Below are positions 37,430 through 49,000 of a stretch of 64,000 bases of DNA, in pieces. The stretch lies in contig NW_002476559.1 of the NCBI RefSeq assembly GCF_000189635.1, positions 558,001 through 622,000 of the forward strand. Direction: 5' to 3'. The notes beneath the pieces are model-generated. The model was not told the DNA's origin. It searched no databases and saw only the letters and a program-made list of their open reading frames with translations. The number at the start of each line of letters is the position of its first letter. Position 1 is the first letter of the stretch. The stretch is from Tetrahymena thermophila SB210 (taxonomy: Eukaryota; Ciliophora; Oligohymenophorea; Hymenostomatida; Tetrahymenidae). A program made the position numbers and the translations under genes.

Positions 37430-37954
37430 TCATGGAGTTAATTATTTATCTATTTATTTATTGGTTTTTAAACCTACTTATTTTTGTAAAATAAATAGCT
37501 TAAAAAAATATTTTATTTTACTCTCATTTTAGTTTTAATTTGAGTTTTGATCTTAAAGCTCGTCATAAATATCATCTTCATAATATCCATCGTAGTCTTC
37601 ATAAGAGTCAATCAGGTCAAAGTCTTCCTACTACTCTATATGCATCTAATAATTTTCTACTTTTGAATTTGCTCCCTACATCATTTGCTACTACTAAAGC
37701 CACTATCTTTTCCTCATTATCATCTCCTAATACTTCCTCTTATTCTTCTCAATCTCTTCCAACATAATTTAGCTTTAGTTTTTGTTCTACCCTGCTACAA
37801 ATTGACCTTATGTCTGAAAATAGTGCTAATTTACAGTGTTTTGCTAATTTGTATGGTAGTTTTAGTTTTGGATATGGTGATCCTAACCACCTTATCCGTT
37901 TGTGCTATTTTACACTCTCTGCTTTTTTTTATTGTTGTTTCCCTTATTTTTCAT
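37430..37954 (-). CDS. Small Asn/Gln-rich protein with acidic C-terminal part, unknown function
   Basis: A single frame of 174 residues from ATG 37954 to TGA 37430. The first part is rich in Asn, Gln and Lys (MKNKGNNNKKKQRV), the middle is a predicted charged helix (MLEEIEKNKRKYQEMIMRKR), and then comes an acidic Tyr/Asp stretch (DSYEDYDGYYEDDIYDEL). This composition is typical of ciliate coding DNA, and the codons are mostly GAA, GAT, AAT and glutamine codons. The last roughly 30 residues (KYFFKLFILQKQ...) are less convincing and may be read-through into an unspliced intron or UTR. The opposite strand also stays open here (about 37540-38035), but its product is Ser/Leu/Phe/His-rich and looks like an antisense shadow. 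No family is recognised. Confidence 0.5.
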
Positions 37955-38266
37955 CCAAGCTTATTTATGGAATCTACTGATGCTATAAAAAAATTAGATT
38001 TAGTTGATTTAAATAAATCGCTTTCTACTTTTTGATTCTTAAATAAATTAGATTTTATTTTTCTAACTCGATTTAGTCTTATTATGAAGTTTTTTTTTCT
38101 TTTGCATTAGAATTTTACTTTCGGATGAAGTATTATATTACTAAATCATCTGCATTCATTTTAAAATGAAGATTTCTCCAAAATTTAATTTGATATGCAA
38201 ATCTGTCTTAATGCACTCAAAAGCTATATATTTATTTATGTTGTTTGCTGCTTGTTTTGCTAACAT

Positions 38267-38304
38267 CTGTCTGTCTGTCGTCTGTATGACTGACTGACTG
38301 ACAA
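38267..38304. repeat. CTGT and GACT tetranucleotide microsatellite
   Basis: Three CTGT-type units, a short interruption, then four GACT-type units. The two halves are partly complementary (CTGTCTGT against GACTGACT gives no long stem). Confidence 0.85.
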
Positions 38305-39381
38305 CTTCATTTCAAATCTTTTTACTTTTATTAATTTAGTTAATTTAATTATTGACATTCATTATGAAATGATAAATATTTTCTTACACTCTTAATAATC
38401 AAAGAGCATTATAAAATCTTTATTTATTTTTAATAACCATGCTCTCAGATTACAATATTTTCATTCATTCATACATTCATTCATAGATAGATAGATAAAT
38501 CAATTAATTCCCTATCTATATTTTACTTATATAAACTTAATCTTTTATTTTCAAAATTTATCAAGTCAATAAAAAAACTTCCTAAACATTATTTCTTGTT
38601 TATTCAAAAAACCATAATCTATTTTTACAATAACTCATATTTATTTAGTATTTTAATCTTATTATTTCAAATTTTAAGCTTTTTTTCAAATCGAAATGTA
38701 TATATAAATTTAAAACTTTGATTTGTAAAAAACGTACACAAAAATTAAAATTTAAAGAGATAATTTTAAATAGATTGGATTTTCATTTTTATTAAAGATA
38801 ATTATCAGCTATTTAAAAAATCTAACATTAAAGGTAAATATTTTTTACCATAAAATCTAAATAATTCAACCAATGCAAATCTAATTTTTACTTTAAACGG
38901 TGCAATAAATATTTAAAAAAATTTTTTTTACACAATCCCACAATGAAATTAAAGTTTGAATACCTTCTTCTATTAAAAAAAATGAATTATTCCATACTTT
39001 TTAGACTGTCCTAAATCAAAGCTTAAATTTAAAAAATTTAGAAAACAAAAAAATAAAAAAATAAATGCATATCTTATTAAAAAAATAATAAAATTTATTA
39101 TAGATGTTATTTTATGTCAAATATTTTAATTTTATTTAAATAATTAAAAAATAAATTAGGAAATAATTGAAAGTCATATGATGAAATAATATAATTATAT
39201 GAACAAACAAATGACATGAGTACATAAAGAGATAGATAAAACATGCAAATTATTTAATATATTATGAATGTTTTTAGATTTTTAGATATTTTTTATATAA
39301 TTGATTTATTTTATGTGTGTATTTATTTATGTATGTAGTATTGAGGACGGAAAGGAAAAATGGAGAACGAACAGTATTGAT

Positions 39382-39401
39382 AAAAGGTAAAGAAACCTTT
39401 T
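39382..39401 (-). other. 3' hairpin downstream of the coiled-coil gene
   Basis: AAAAGGT-AAAGAA-ACCTTTT forms a perfect 7-bp stem with a 6-nt loop about 60 nt beyond the TGA of the coiled-coil gene. It may be a 3'-UTR fold. No terminator role can be claimed in a eukaryote. Confidence 0.45.
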
Positions 39402-39458
39402 AATTTAAGTACAATTTTTCACAAATATAGGTTTGATTTTTTTCTTTGAGCTCTCTCT

Positions 39459-42400
39459 TCAACGTCTGTATTGGGAATTGTAGAGACGGTTGTAGTTTTC
39501 TCTCCAGTCAGCTGCTTCTCTAGCCTTATGGTCAATAACATTAGCAAGATTGTTGATTTCTTGTCTTAAGTATTGACTTTCAGCTAGTTAAGATCTTCTA
39601 AGAGAGTCGAGTTCTTGGGATTAGACAATATCCCTAGTGATTAAGGCAGTATGTCTATCTCTTTCTTGACTGTTAGCATGATTGCGCCATATTTGAGCTT
39701 CGAGGTTGGCTCTCTTGGCATCTTAAGAAGTATTGATCAATTCGTGGACGATGTTGGAGTGAGAATCACGGAGATTTCTGACTTCGTATTGCTTAGAATC
39801 TAAAACGTTACGTAAGACTGCAGTGTTTCTTTCCTATTGGATCATTTCGTAATCATGAGAGCGCTTCAAGGCTTCAATTTGAGAGCGTCTTAAATCTTTA
39901 GCAACTTCTACTTCAATAGATTTTTCACGTTCAGTTCTGGTGTAGGTATTCTTCCAAAGTTCAGCTTCAATAGATTTTTCACGTTCCTTTCTTTCAGCTT
40001 CACTAGCAGATATTAAGTAGTTTCTGGCACGTTCCTTTTGTTCTAAGGCTTCTTTTTATTTAGCATCTAGAACATAGTTCAAGGTCTTTTCTTATTCTTC
40101 AAGCTTTTGCTTTTCGAAATTGTGAGAGTTTCTGAGTACATCAATATCTCTCTTGTGGATTTATTCTTAAACTTCTAATTCAAGTAGTCTCTTTCTCTCA
40201 GCTTCTTCAGCGAGGAGTCTTTTTCTTTCAATATCAGCTTCTAAAGCACGCTTTTCAATTTCAGCATTGTTTCTAGCAAGACGAGAACGAGCTAAGTTGT
40301 TACTGGTATCACGAATACGTTCTTCCTTTTGATTTAAATCACTGCGCAAGTGGTTAATGCGACCTTCAAGTACTTCACGTTCACTGTGATGGGAGTTCTT
40401 TAAGACTTCAATACTCTTTTCTCTTTCTTGGTGGATTTTTTTGACTTCTTCTTCTTTCAAAATATCAATTGATTTTTGTCTAACTCTCCAGTCGTTAGCT
40501 TCCTTCTTATTACTGAGTTCTCTTTCACGAGTTTTATTGATTCTTCTCTTGACATCTTCTAAGTTTGATCTTAAATCATCAAGATTCTTTTCCTTTTCAA
40601 CCTAATAATTATTATAGAAAGAAGAATATTTATTTATTAATCTTGTAGAAGTAAATTTTGTTATAAAATTGAATGAATAATCAATTACAATAAGTTAAGA
40701 ATAGGTGAGTTTCTTTGCATCGAGGGCTTCCTTAGCTCTTTGGTGATCGTCCTTGAGCTTTTCGAGCATTTCGTTGTGTTCTCTATCAGCTTATTATTCT
40801 TCAAGATTCTTGAGTTCATGGGTGTTTTCGATTTTCTTTTAAATTGTTTCAATCTAGGCTAACAAGTTTTGTTCTTATTCTCTAAGCTTTAACTCATTCT
40901 TTCTTATGCTGTAATTTTCAATTTATGATTTAGTCATGTCTTACTTAAGTTTTTCGCTTTCATCATACTTCATGTCAAGCAAGCTTCTGATATCCTTGAC
41001 TTCCTTCTTGGCAGAGGCTAATTCTATTAATATGAAGAAATAAAAATTAGAAATCAAAGAAAAAAGATATTTTATTTGTATATTATGAAGCTCTTAGTTT
41101 TAATGATAAAACAAAGATATGGCTTTTATCTTAAAATAAATAAGCAGCAATAAATACATAAAGCTGGATTTTGATTGGTTTATAATGTTTTTAATCGTAA
41201 ATAAATAAAAGGTAATTTTAGACTTGATTTTGCTTGTTTATTTGTTTATGAATAGAAAGTGTGTGGGAAATTAGTTGGGAAAATATTAACAAATAAAAAT
41301 TAATATCAGTTAAATTTTATTCAAAGAATTAATATCCATCAAATTAATAATTCTATTTGAATTAAGCTATCTTAAATCTAATATTTTTGACTATTTGCTT
41401 TGCTTATTTGCTTAGATAATTTCCTTATACATTAATTAACAAAACTTTAAATACATTTTGCTTTGTTTAAGTAATATTTATTGGAGGAGCAGCCTACATA
41501 TATATTATTATTTGATTTATTGATTTTCTATTGAAATAAAATCTATTTATTTCTAATTATCTTTCCCTAACTATAACTAAATCAATTAACTAAGAAAAGA
41601 TGCAAAAAAATAAAAATAATCTATTAAATTTATGCTAAGATTAAACAAATTTGTAATTTTTTGCTCATTTTTTTTCTTTAAATCACCAAAAAATTGATAA
41701 TGCTTGTTCTGAATGATAAAAAATTTCATAATTAAGTTGTTTTTATCCAGAAAATTTGAATAAACACTGATATTTAAGATATTAATTAATTTATATATTG
41801 GTTTATTACTGGAAGGGACAGTTAACAAGGTTGAATTTCTTCTGTGGAGGTCGTCAGCTTCGTCAATTTTTGATTGAATATCTTTAAGGATGTTATTGAG
41901 TTAAGCTTCATAGATTCTTAATTGTTATTCGCTAGTTTGCTTGACTCCAGAAACTCTGAGTTCTTGGTTGAAGTAAAGAGATTTCCATTCATCAACTTCT
42001 TTCATCTTTTCGTGCAATTGATTTCTTAAAGATTCGATTTCAACCTATAAAAGATCCTATTATACATCAACACTTCTTCTTAAGATATCGGCTTAGCTCT
42101 TTGCCAATTAATCTTTCAATTAAACCTCCAAATCCTATTGAGTTTAAAAAAATATTGTTTAATGATCCCTGCAAAGCTCATTTTTGAGGTAAATAAATGT
42201 TCATTCATCATATTGCAATTGATTTTTAATGAAGCTTATCATAAGAAATGTGATATATTTATTGTAAAAAATGAATGAAAAATCCAAAATAAGATTTCTT
42301 AGAAGTTAGGGCAGTAGATACAAGAATTTCAAGCCTCTAACGAGTTAATATAAAATATCCTTTGATTTACCTTTTCTCTTTCAGCGGTATAGTTCTTGGT

Positions 42401-42700
42401 TTTCCAGAAGTTGAGTTCTTCGATGAGACGGAGATTTTCCTTTTCGAGGATGTCTTTACGCAACTCAGATTCTTGAGCTCTAGATTTCCACTTGTCAAGG
42501 TCACCTTAGTATCTTAGCTCCATAGTATTCTTTAAATCGTAGTAGTTGTTCAATTGACGAGCTTCTGCAGTAAGTGGGCTCTTTGAGTAGTATGTATCTC
42601 TTTAACCTACCTTAGTGGGACTTTCATATTGAAGTATGTATTGCTTGGCAGGAGACTTTCTGAAGTAGCTCAAGCTTGTTGGAAGATCTAAATTTGACAT
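39459..42700 (-). CDS. Repetitive coiled-coil protein, probable cytoskeletal filament component
   Basis: ATG 42700 (MSNLDLPTSLSYFRKSPAKQ) to TGA 39459 (ending LYNSQYRR). Introns include 41024-41809 (786 nt) and 40602-40688. After a non-helical head with SPAK, SPTK and SKSPL sites (possible phosphorylation sites of the assemblin/tetrin type), the protein is one long alpha-helical coiled coil rich in Glu, Lys, Arg and Leu. It contains a strict 89-residue repeat whose start reads IEVLKNSHHSE, IDVLRNSHNFE, IEALKRSHDYE and LDSLRRSQLAE (I/L codons at plus-strand 40412, 40145, 39878 and 39611), with an earlier copy LEKLKDDHQRA across an intron. Codon use is richer in C and G (CTC, CGT, AAG) than its neighbours, which suggests high expression. 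Candidate identity is a tetrin or other oral-apparatus or basal-body fibre protein; that is inference. Confidence 0.85.
39461..40412 (-). repeat. 89-residue (267-bp) coding repeat array
   Basis: Equivalent codons of the motif [IL]-[DE]-x-L-[KR]-x-S-[HQ] sit at 40412, 40145, 39878 and 39611 (first base of each codon on the minus strand). These are three successive spacings of exactly 267 bp. An upstream copy is 89 residues earlier once the 87-nt intron is removed. Confidence 0.9.
41024..41809 (-). other. 786-nt intron in the coiled-coil gene
   Basis: The minus-strand donor GTAATA follows ...STLLTVPS and the acceptor AATAG precedes ...LASAKKEVK; phase-1 joining restores the coiled coil. The interior is AT-rich and open by chance in places. 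Confidence 0.75.
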
Positions 42701-45700
42701 TTAATATTCTTAATAGTAATTTGTTTAAGATGGTAAGACTTGTTTGAATAACAGAAAAACCTTTTTCTTTTTGCTTTTTCTTTGCTTTGTTTTTTTTAAT
42801 TAATAATAATTATTGGCGTTCTAAGGGTTTTTGATAAAAGTATGTATGCTTGCTTGCTTAATGCCTTCAATAATAATGCTGAGACGGGAAAAGCTAAATA
42901 AAATTTATTTTTTTAATAATTGGTTAATATTATATATCACTTTGAACGAAATCCACTCGTTTGGTCCATAATTTCCTTTACAAAAATATATATGATAAAT
43001 ATATTTATATATTTATAAGAAAATGAAGATATTTATTTACTCTTCTTTATAATTGACTCTTTTACTTTATTAGTTAATTAAATAAATAAATAATTAAATA
43101 ACTAACTAACTAAACTAAATAGTTATTTATCCAACTTAGCCAAGATGTTAAGATTCATCAAGCACAATCACTCAAATATTTTTCGGCACAAAAACAAAGT
43201 GTTTGATTTTTATTGATTAATTGATTTTTTTACTTGTTATTTGCTAGATTTTTTGTTAAGCTAGCTTGTCAAAATAAAACAAAAACCATCACAAATACAA
43301 ATTTAAAATTAAAATATCCCCTCTTCTATCTATTTATCTAGCAGTGTTTTGTTTGGATAATTTATATAAACTTTTAATTTTATTTTTTGTTCACTCATAC
43401 ACCAAAATTATTAATTCTATGTAATGAATTACTGATTTTTCTTAAATTAGGATAGCAAAGCAAGATACATTCACTATTTTATTTCTTTTTCTTCCATCAA
43501 CTAAATTTGTAAATTTTATCGATGTTTTGAATAAAATTTTGAGAGTTTGTTAATTTTCCACTCATTCACTCAATCAATCACTGATTATTTATCAAATAAA
43601 TATCTGTAAATAAAACAATTAATTTCAAATCTATAATTTTATATTAAAAATATATTTTTGTAGTAAAATGACTTTTATTAGTTATTTGATAAATTTTATA
43701 TTGTAGGAAAGTTAATCATAGTATTTAGAAGTGCCACCAATTATATCTTATTTATTAATTATATAAAATTCTATTTAGCTTAATAATTCTTTATGTAGAT
43801 TTGAGGATATAATTAAAATCTTAATAAATATATTTGTGGTTGTCTTATCAAATCTAATAAGATTTTTGCATGTAAGTGAAATCAATTATTTACCTTCAAA
43901 AAATTATAATTACTCTCAATAATTATTCAAAATGCCAGCCAAAAAAAAAAAACAAATTAAAAGTAGCCAATCAATTTACTTAATTATCTTTTCTCTCCAA
44001 TTAAAAAAAATCAAGAAATCATGAAATATTTGAAACATAATCTAAATCCATGCATGCCAATTCAAAATCATAAACAAAAATCTTTTTTGCATATGATGTA
44101 TCAATCAATCATCATTTATTTATTAATTTTTTTTTAGTGTAAATAAATATCATTGAATTCTCTTAAAAAATTTTATTTAATTCATTTAAGCTTGTAATAA
44201 ATTATAAATTTTCAAAAATTCTTAAGAATTTAATTTTATTTATAAGTGAAATGCTTGATTTACCTGACTGATCTCTAAGTAATTCAATTAAAAGTGCTTA
44301 TTTCATCTAATTTAAAAGTACTTGATTACTTTTGCTTATGAGCATAAAAATACTTTTTAAACAAAACTATATATAATATTCTCAAAGTTATTTTATCTAA
44401 ATTATATTTTTATGCAGAGAGATAATAAATTTTTATCAAAACACTTCATTCTTTTGTTGATGAATACAAATTTATTTTAAGTAGAATAACAAAAAATAAA
44501 TAAATAAATAAATTTAATTGTCAAAATTATTTTATCTAAAATAATTTTTAGAAGGACGATAATAAATTTTCAACCAAACCTTTTCATTTTTTAAGTTTAT
44601 TAAAATAAATATGCATAAATTTTATGCAAAGTAATTATTATTAAATAGATAAAATATTATTTTTTATTTTATGTAAAATAATTTTAGCAGATAAACAATA
44701 TATTTTCTATGAAGCTATTAATTATTTCATTTCAAATTAAATTTTAGTTACTAATATTAATAAAATCTTAAAGAAGGAAGGAATAATGGTATAATTAAAA
44801 TAAAAATTAAATAACCTGTGAATTCTACTCTTAATTAAAAAAATTGTAATGAATGACTGTCATAAATTTTGAATTAAGAATAAATTAATGAATGAATTAT
44901 GAATTAATAAAATAAACTATAAGATTAATAAATATTAATTAGCTCTTACTTTTGAATTTTTTTGATGTATTTTTAATAGAGCAATAATATGTTTTTTTAT
45001 CTTAATTGAACAGATTTTAAGTTCTTTTACAAAAATATATTCTACCATAAAGGTAATATTAGCCAAAAAGCCATCCATTTTTGATAAGAAAAATCATATT
45101 AACCATTTAAGCTATAAATTTGATTTGATTAATCATTTAAATATCTAAAATTAAAACAAAATAACAAACAAACAACCTTTTATTAAAAATCTAATTAAAC
45201 CTATTTATTGAATATAATTAGAGGATTATAATTGAATTAATTATTGGGAATTTGTAATTATACTTATTTGCATTTTATTTTGTTAGGCAATGTATTTGTT
45301 TATTCAATTATTATTAATTCATAATAAATGTTTGAGATAAAAACTAATTTTTCTAATGATTTATTAGTAAGAAAATCTAATAATATTTATTATTATTTCA
45401 ACAAGATCTTTAAAAATAAAGTAAATTTTGAATTTTTTAGTTATTTCTTTATTTTTCGTATATAAAAAATGTATCTTTTTTGAGTATTTTTTTTAGAACG
45501 TGTTTTTAAAGACAATAAATAAATAGTTAAAAAACTGATATACATTTATTTTATCAACTAAACTATTAAGAAAATAAGAAAATTTTATATTTTATTAAAT
45601 AATAAATGTTTCAATTTACTTTATTTAGCTAACTTAGACTTAAAATTTGATTCATTATATAAATATTTCTACTACTATTTGATTTAAGATGTGTAATTTA

Positions 45701-46073
45701 GTATTTTATCTTTATCAAGTATTTGGTTATAAACTAAAATTTTTAAAAATTTTGGGAACAAACTTTTAATAAAGGAGATACTAATGCGTTGAGTTTACTT
45801 ATATATGATTAGCTTTATTTAAAAGTTTTTAAATAATTCAAAAAACTGCATTTTATTATATTGTTAAATGTGTAATTGTTAAATAAATTGCTTGTAAATT
45901 TGATGAATGTTATGTTATGTTTTGTATTGTATTGTATTCAATTTTTTTTATATAATTAAAGTTTTGATTAAGCCTTTAATTAATTTATTTTCTTATACAA
46001 ATAAGTGATAAAACAATCAATATTAATAGTATCGCTAAATAGGGATATATTTATAACAAAAGGGTTTATTTAA
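42701..46073. other. Long intergenic region between divergent genes
   Basis: 3.4 kb of very AT-rich DNA separating the divergent coiled-coil and channel genes. It contains short AAAT, ATTC and TAAC repeats and homopolymer runs. I found no frame with coding character, no tRNA-like fold and no inverted repeat. Both promoters should be here. Confidence 0.6.
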
Positions 46074-49000
46074 ATGGACGAGGCTCTTGAATATGAAATA
46101 GATACAATCCAAACTAAATAATACAACAAGAATGATAACTCTAACTATTAATTGCCATAATAAAACTTAGGATAGGAAAGCCCAAATAACACGCGTTTGA
46201 AGAAACTAATTAAAGAAAGAGGAGGACATATTAATATTAGAAATCAATAAAAAAGCATGACTTATACAAATGAATCTCCTTAACCAAAGGAAAGAAATCC
46301 TCAAGTATAAAAATACAAGACTGTTAAATTAAATGATAAACCTATTATAAATGCGAGCTAAAATAATAATGTTGCTAGTGGGATAAAAGAAGAATAAGGC
46401 AATTCATTTTTTAGATAAAGTAGTACTACTTATTTAAGTAAGCAAGAGAAAATAGAAGCCTTGAAAAAGAAAATAGGCTTAACAAAATAGGGTAATTCAG
46501 GAGGTAAATCTGATCAGACTAAAAAAGATGGAATTGTAAAAATATTTATCATCAAATTTAAAAAATGGATAAAGCGAAATTTGAAGAAATGTACTAAAAG
46601 AAAGAGCTAATCTAAGCAAAAATAAAAAGTAAATAATGTAAAAAGAAGGACAGGAGTAGCCACTAACGAAAATCTTGATAAAAACAATAGTGGAGGGGAA
46701 GAAGGTTACGTTTCTAGCTCTGGAAATACTAAGAGAGATTCTTTATAAAATAGTTACATCAGTAAAGCTACAGCCAGCAGTGTATCTATGGTTTTTAGTG
46801 AGTAGGAAAGGATTGATAAAGAAATTTAATAACTCAAAGAAGCTGTAAAAATTATGAGCAAAGAGCGAATGTATTAGAAAGCTTATAGACATTTAATTGA
46901 TGGCCTTCTTTACAGATCTGTTCGCCACGACTTAGATGGTGAAGATAATTGTTGGAGGAGATTTATTATGTTTATCTGGCACATATAAAATTCAAGTCTT
47001 TGGAACGATTTTTTGCTTTTTCTTGGCTGGGTCTATATTCTAATGAGCTTTTTCGAGCCTGCCCATAGAAATGGTTAAAGTCTTGATTAGTAGACTTTCC
47101 ATTTCATGACTGGCCTAGAGAGCTTTATACTTTCATTGCAAACAATTGATCTCATAATGGAAGTTTTATAGCGTTCTAGCTAAGAAAACTAAAATCTACT
47201 TGAGGCTTTCATAAGTAGAAAAAAAAATTTATTCAGACTCATTTTCTTTGTACTAAACATTTCAGACCTGATAAATTATGTTATATAGTATCCATAAAAT
47301 ACATTTCGATTTGCAAGAGTTTTTCGACCACTTCAAATCATTATTTTTTCAAAATCTTTAAGAAGAAATTTTTAGGGAATCATTAATTCTGCAAAAAATT
47401 TATTGATGATATTATTTTTTGATATAATAATAACCTCATTTTGGGCTTATGTTGGTATGAATCTCATTGGAGATATCTATAATGATCCTAGCGTTGATAG
47501 TAATAAACTTTATTTAATGCTTTATTATTTTATCAATAAAAAACAAACAAACAAATTAAACTTCAAAAAAAATTTTTTTTTGTATCTCATTAAATTAAAA
47601 AAAAAAAAAACTTTTTTTGCTTGTATCAAATTAAATCTTGAAAAATTAATAAATTCATAGATTTTATTTGATAATACTGATGAATAATTTCGATTCAGTA
47701 ATAACTTTATTTTACTCTAAAAATTAATTAGTTTACTCAATCTCTAACTTAAATAAATACAATTTTTTCAACTCATTAAATACTTTAGTTTTCTAATATT
47801 AATTCTATTATTTTAAAAGCTTCAATTGTAGATTTTAGAGACTTCTTTAAGGCGTCTAATAGCTTGTATATTTTTAGCTCTCTTGATCTTTTTCCAGATA
47901 TTTTATTTCCTGCTGTAACTGCCTCCTTTTACTACTTACTGTATTTTCTCCCTTATATAAGTATTTTTATAAAATAAATTTAAATTTTAAAAATTAAAAG
48001 AAATTAAATAAATTATTTACAGTTATGTTCCTCCTTTTGTTTGTTCCTATTCCAGTCGCTGTCGTTTATGAAGGATTCAGAAAACATAGACTTAATCTAC
48101 TTATCGGTAAAAATCAAATTAATTAATTAGGAATTCATTTGTTGATTAGCCTTAATTTATTTTATTAAAAAGCTGATAGAATTAAAAGAAGAAAAGCTTT
48201 GTGGGCTTGCTTTTAGTGCATTGTTTAAGATTAAAAGAAATCTTATATTACAAAGTCAGAATTTTGCTCTTTTTTTTATTTTGTTTACTAATAAGTAGAG
48301 CTCGAGGATCAAGCAGAAATATTGTCGGATGTCTTATATAACGAAATAGATATTAATGACAACAAAAAAGTGAGTATTGAGGAATTTTTTACTGTTTTAG
48401 AATTTACAGAATAAAGAAAAGAATTTAGACTTTAAAGGATAAAACCATCGAGACTATGGATTAACTTTAGGGAATACATTTAATTTAAATTTGATTTAAC
48501 AAATGTTTTAGAAGGAAGAAAATGGGAGGCTCTTTCTTTCTTGATGACTATCGGGAGCTGCATTTTAACTATTTTAATACTTATTTATGACTCATTATCA
48601 ACTGATAGTTATGTTGATTTTTTTGATAAATTTTTTTTTGCCTTTTTTTCCTTGGAAATCGTATTAAAAATTGTTGCTTTTGGACCTGTAAATTTTTCCG
48701 ACGAACCTTGGAATATGTTTGATCTCATACTTGTTTTGTTTTAAGTAATCAAGATTTAATCATAAACAAACAGCATTTCAATTTATTTAAAATTTAAAAA
48801 AAGGCCTTTTTTGATTACATTTTTGTGACTTTCTTAAAAAACTCTAATGTGAAGTCAGTCAGTGCTAGCAGAGTTTTAAAAATAGCTAAATTATAAAAAG
48901 TCTTTAGAATGTTCAGAGCCTTTCGTACAGTAAAAGTGCTAAATTATGTGTTATCTGGACTCGACATTATAAGAAAAGTTTATGAAATGCTTTATAAAAT

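Larger units (their letters stand above)
37955..39458. other. Intergenic region
   Basis: 1.5 kb AT-rich, holding the 3' side of the coiled-coil gene and the 5' side of the small minus-strand gene. It contains a CTGT/GACT microsatellite (38267-38304) and a 7-bp hairpin at 39382-39401 just past the coiled-coil stop. No gene was seen. Confidence 0.6.

Noticed and set aside
37540-38035. Plus-strand frames of 75 and 116 codons
   Set aside because: Composition (Ser/Leu/Phe/Cys-rich) and overlap with the Asn/Gln/Asp-rich minus frame make them likely antisense shadows; kept only as an open question in findings.
41586-41828. Minus-strand 80-codon frame beginning MLTVPSSN
   Set aside because: It is the last codons of a coiled-coil exon plus read-through into the 786-nt intron; the GTAATA donor at 41809 gives a better join.
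42701-46073. Possible hidden gene in the 3.4-kb spacer
   Set aside because: Frames are open only because TGA is rare; none shows balanced amino-acid composition, motifs or plausible splice structure.
47403-47660. Plus-strand 85-codon frame with NKKQTNKLNFKKNFFLYL
   Set aside because: The first part is a true channel exon; the rest is read-through into the 47500-47831 intron.
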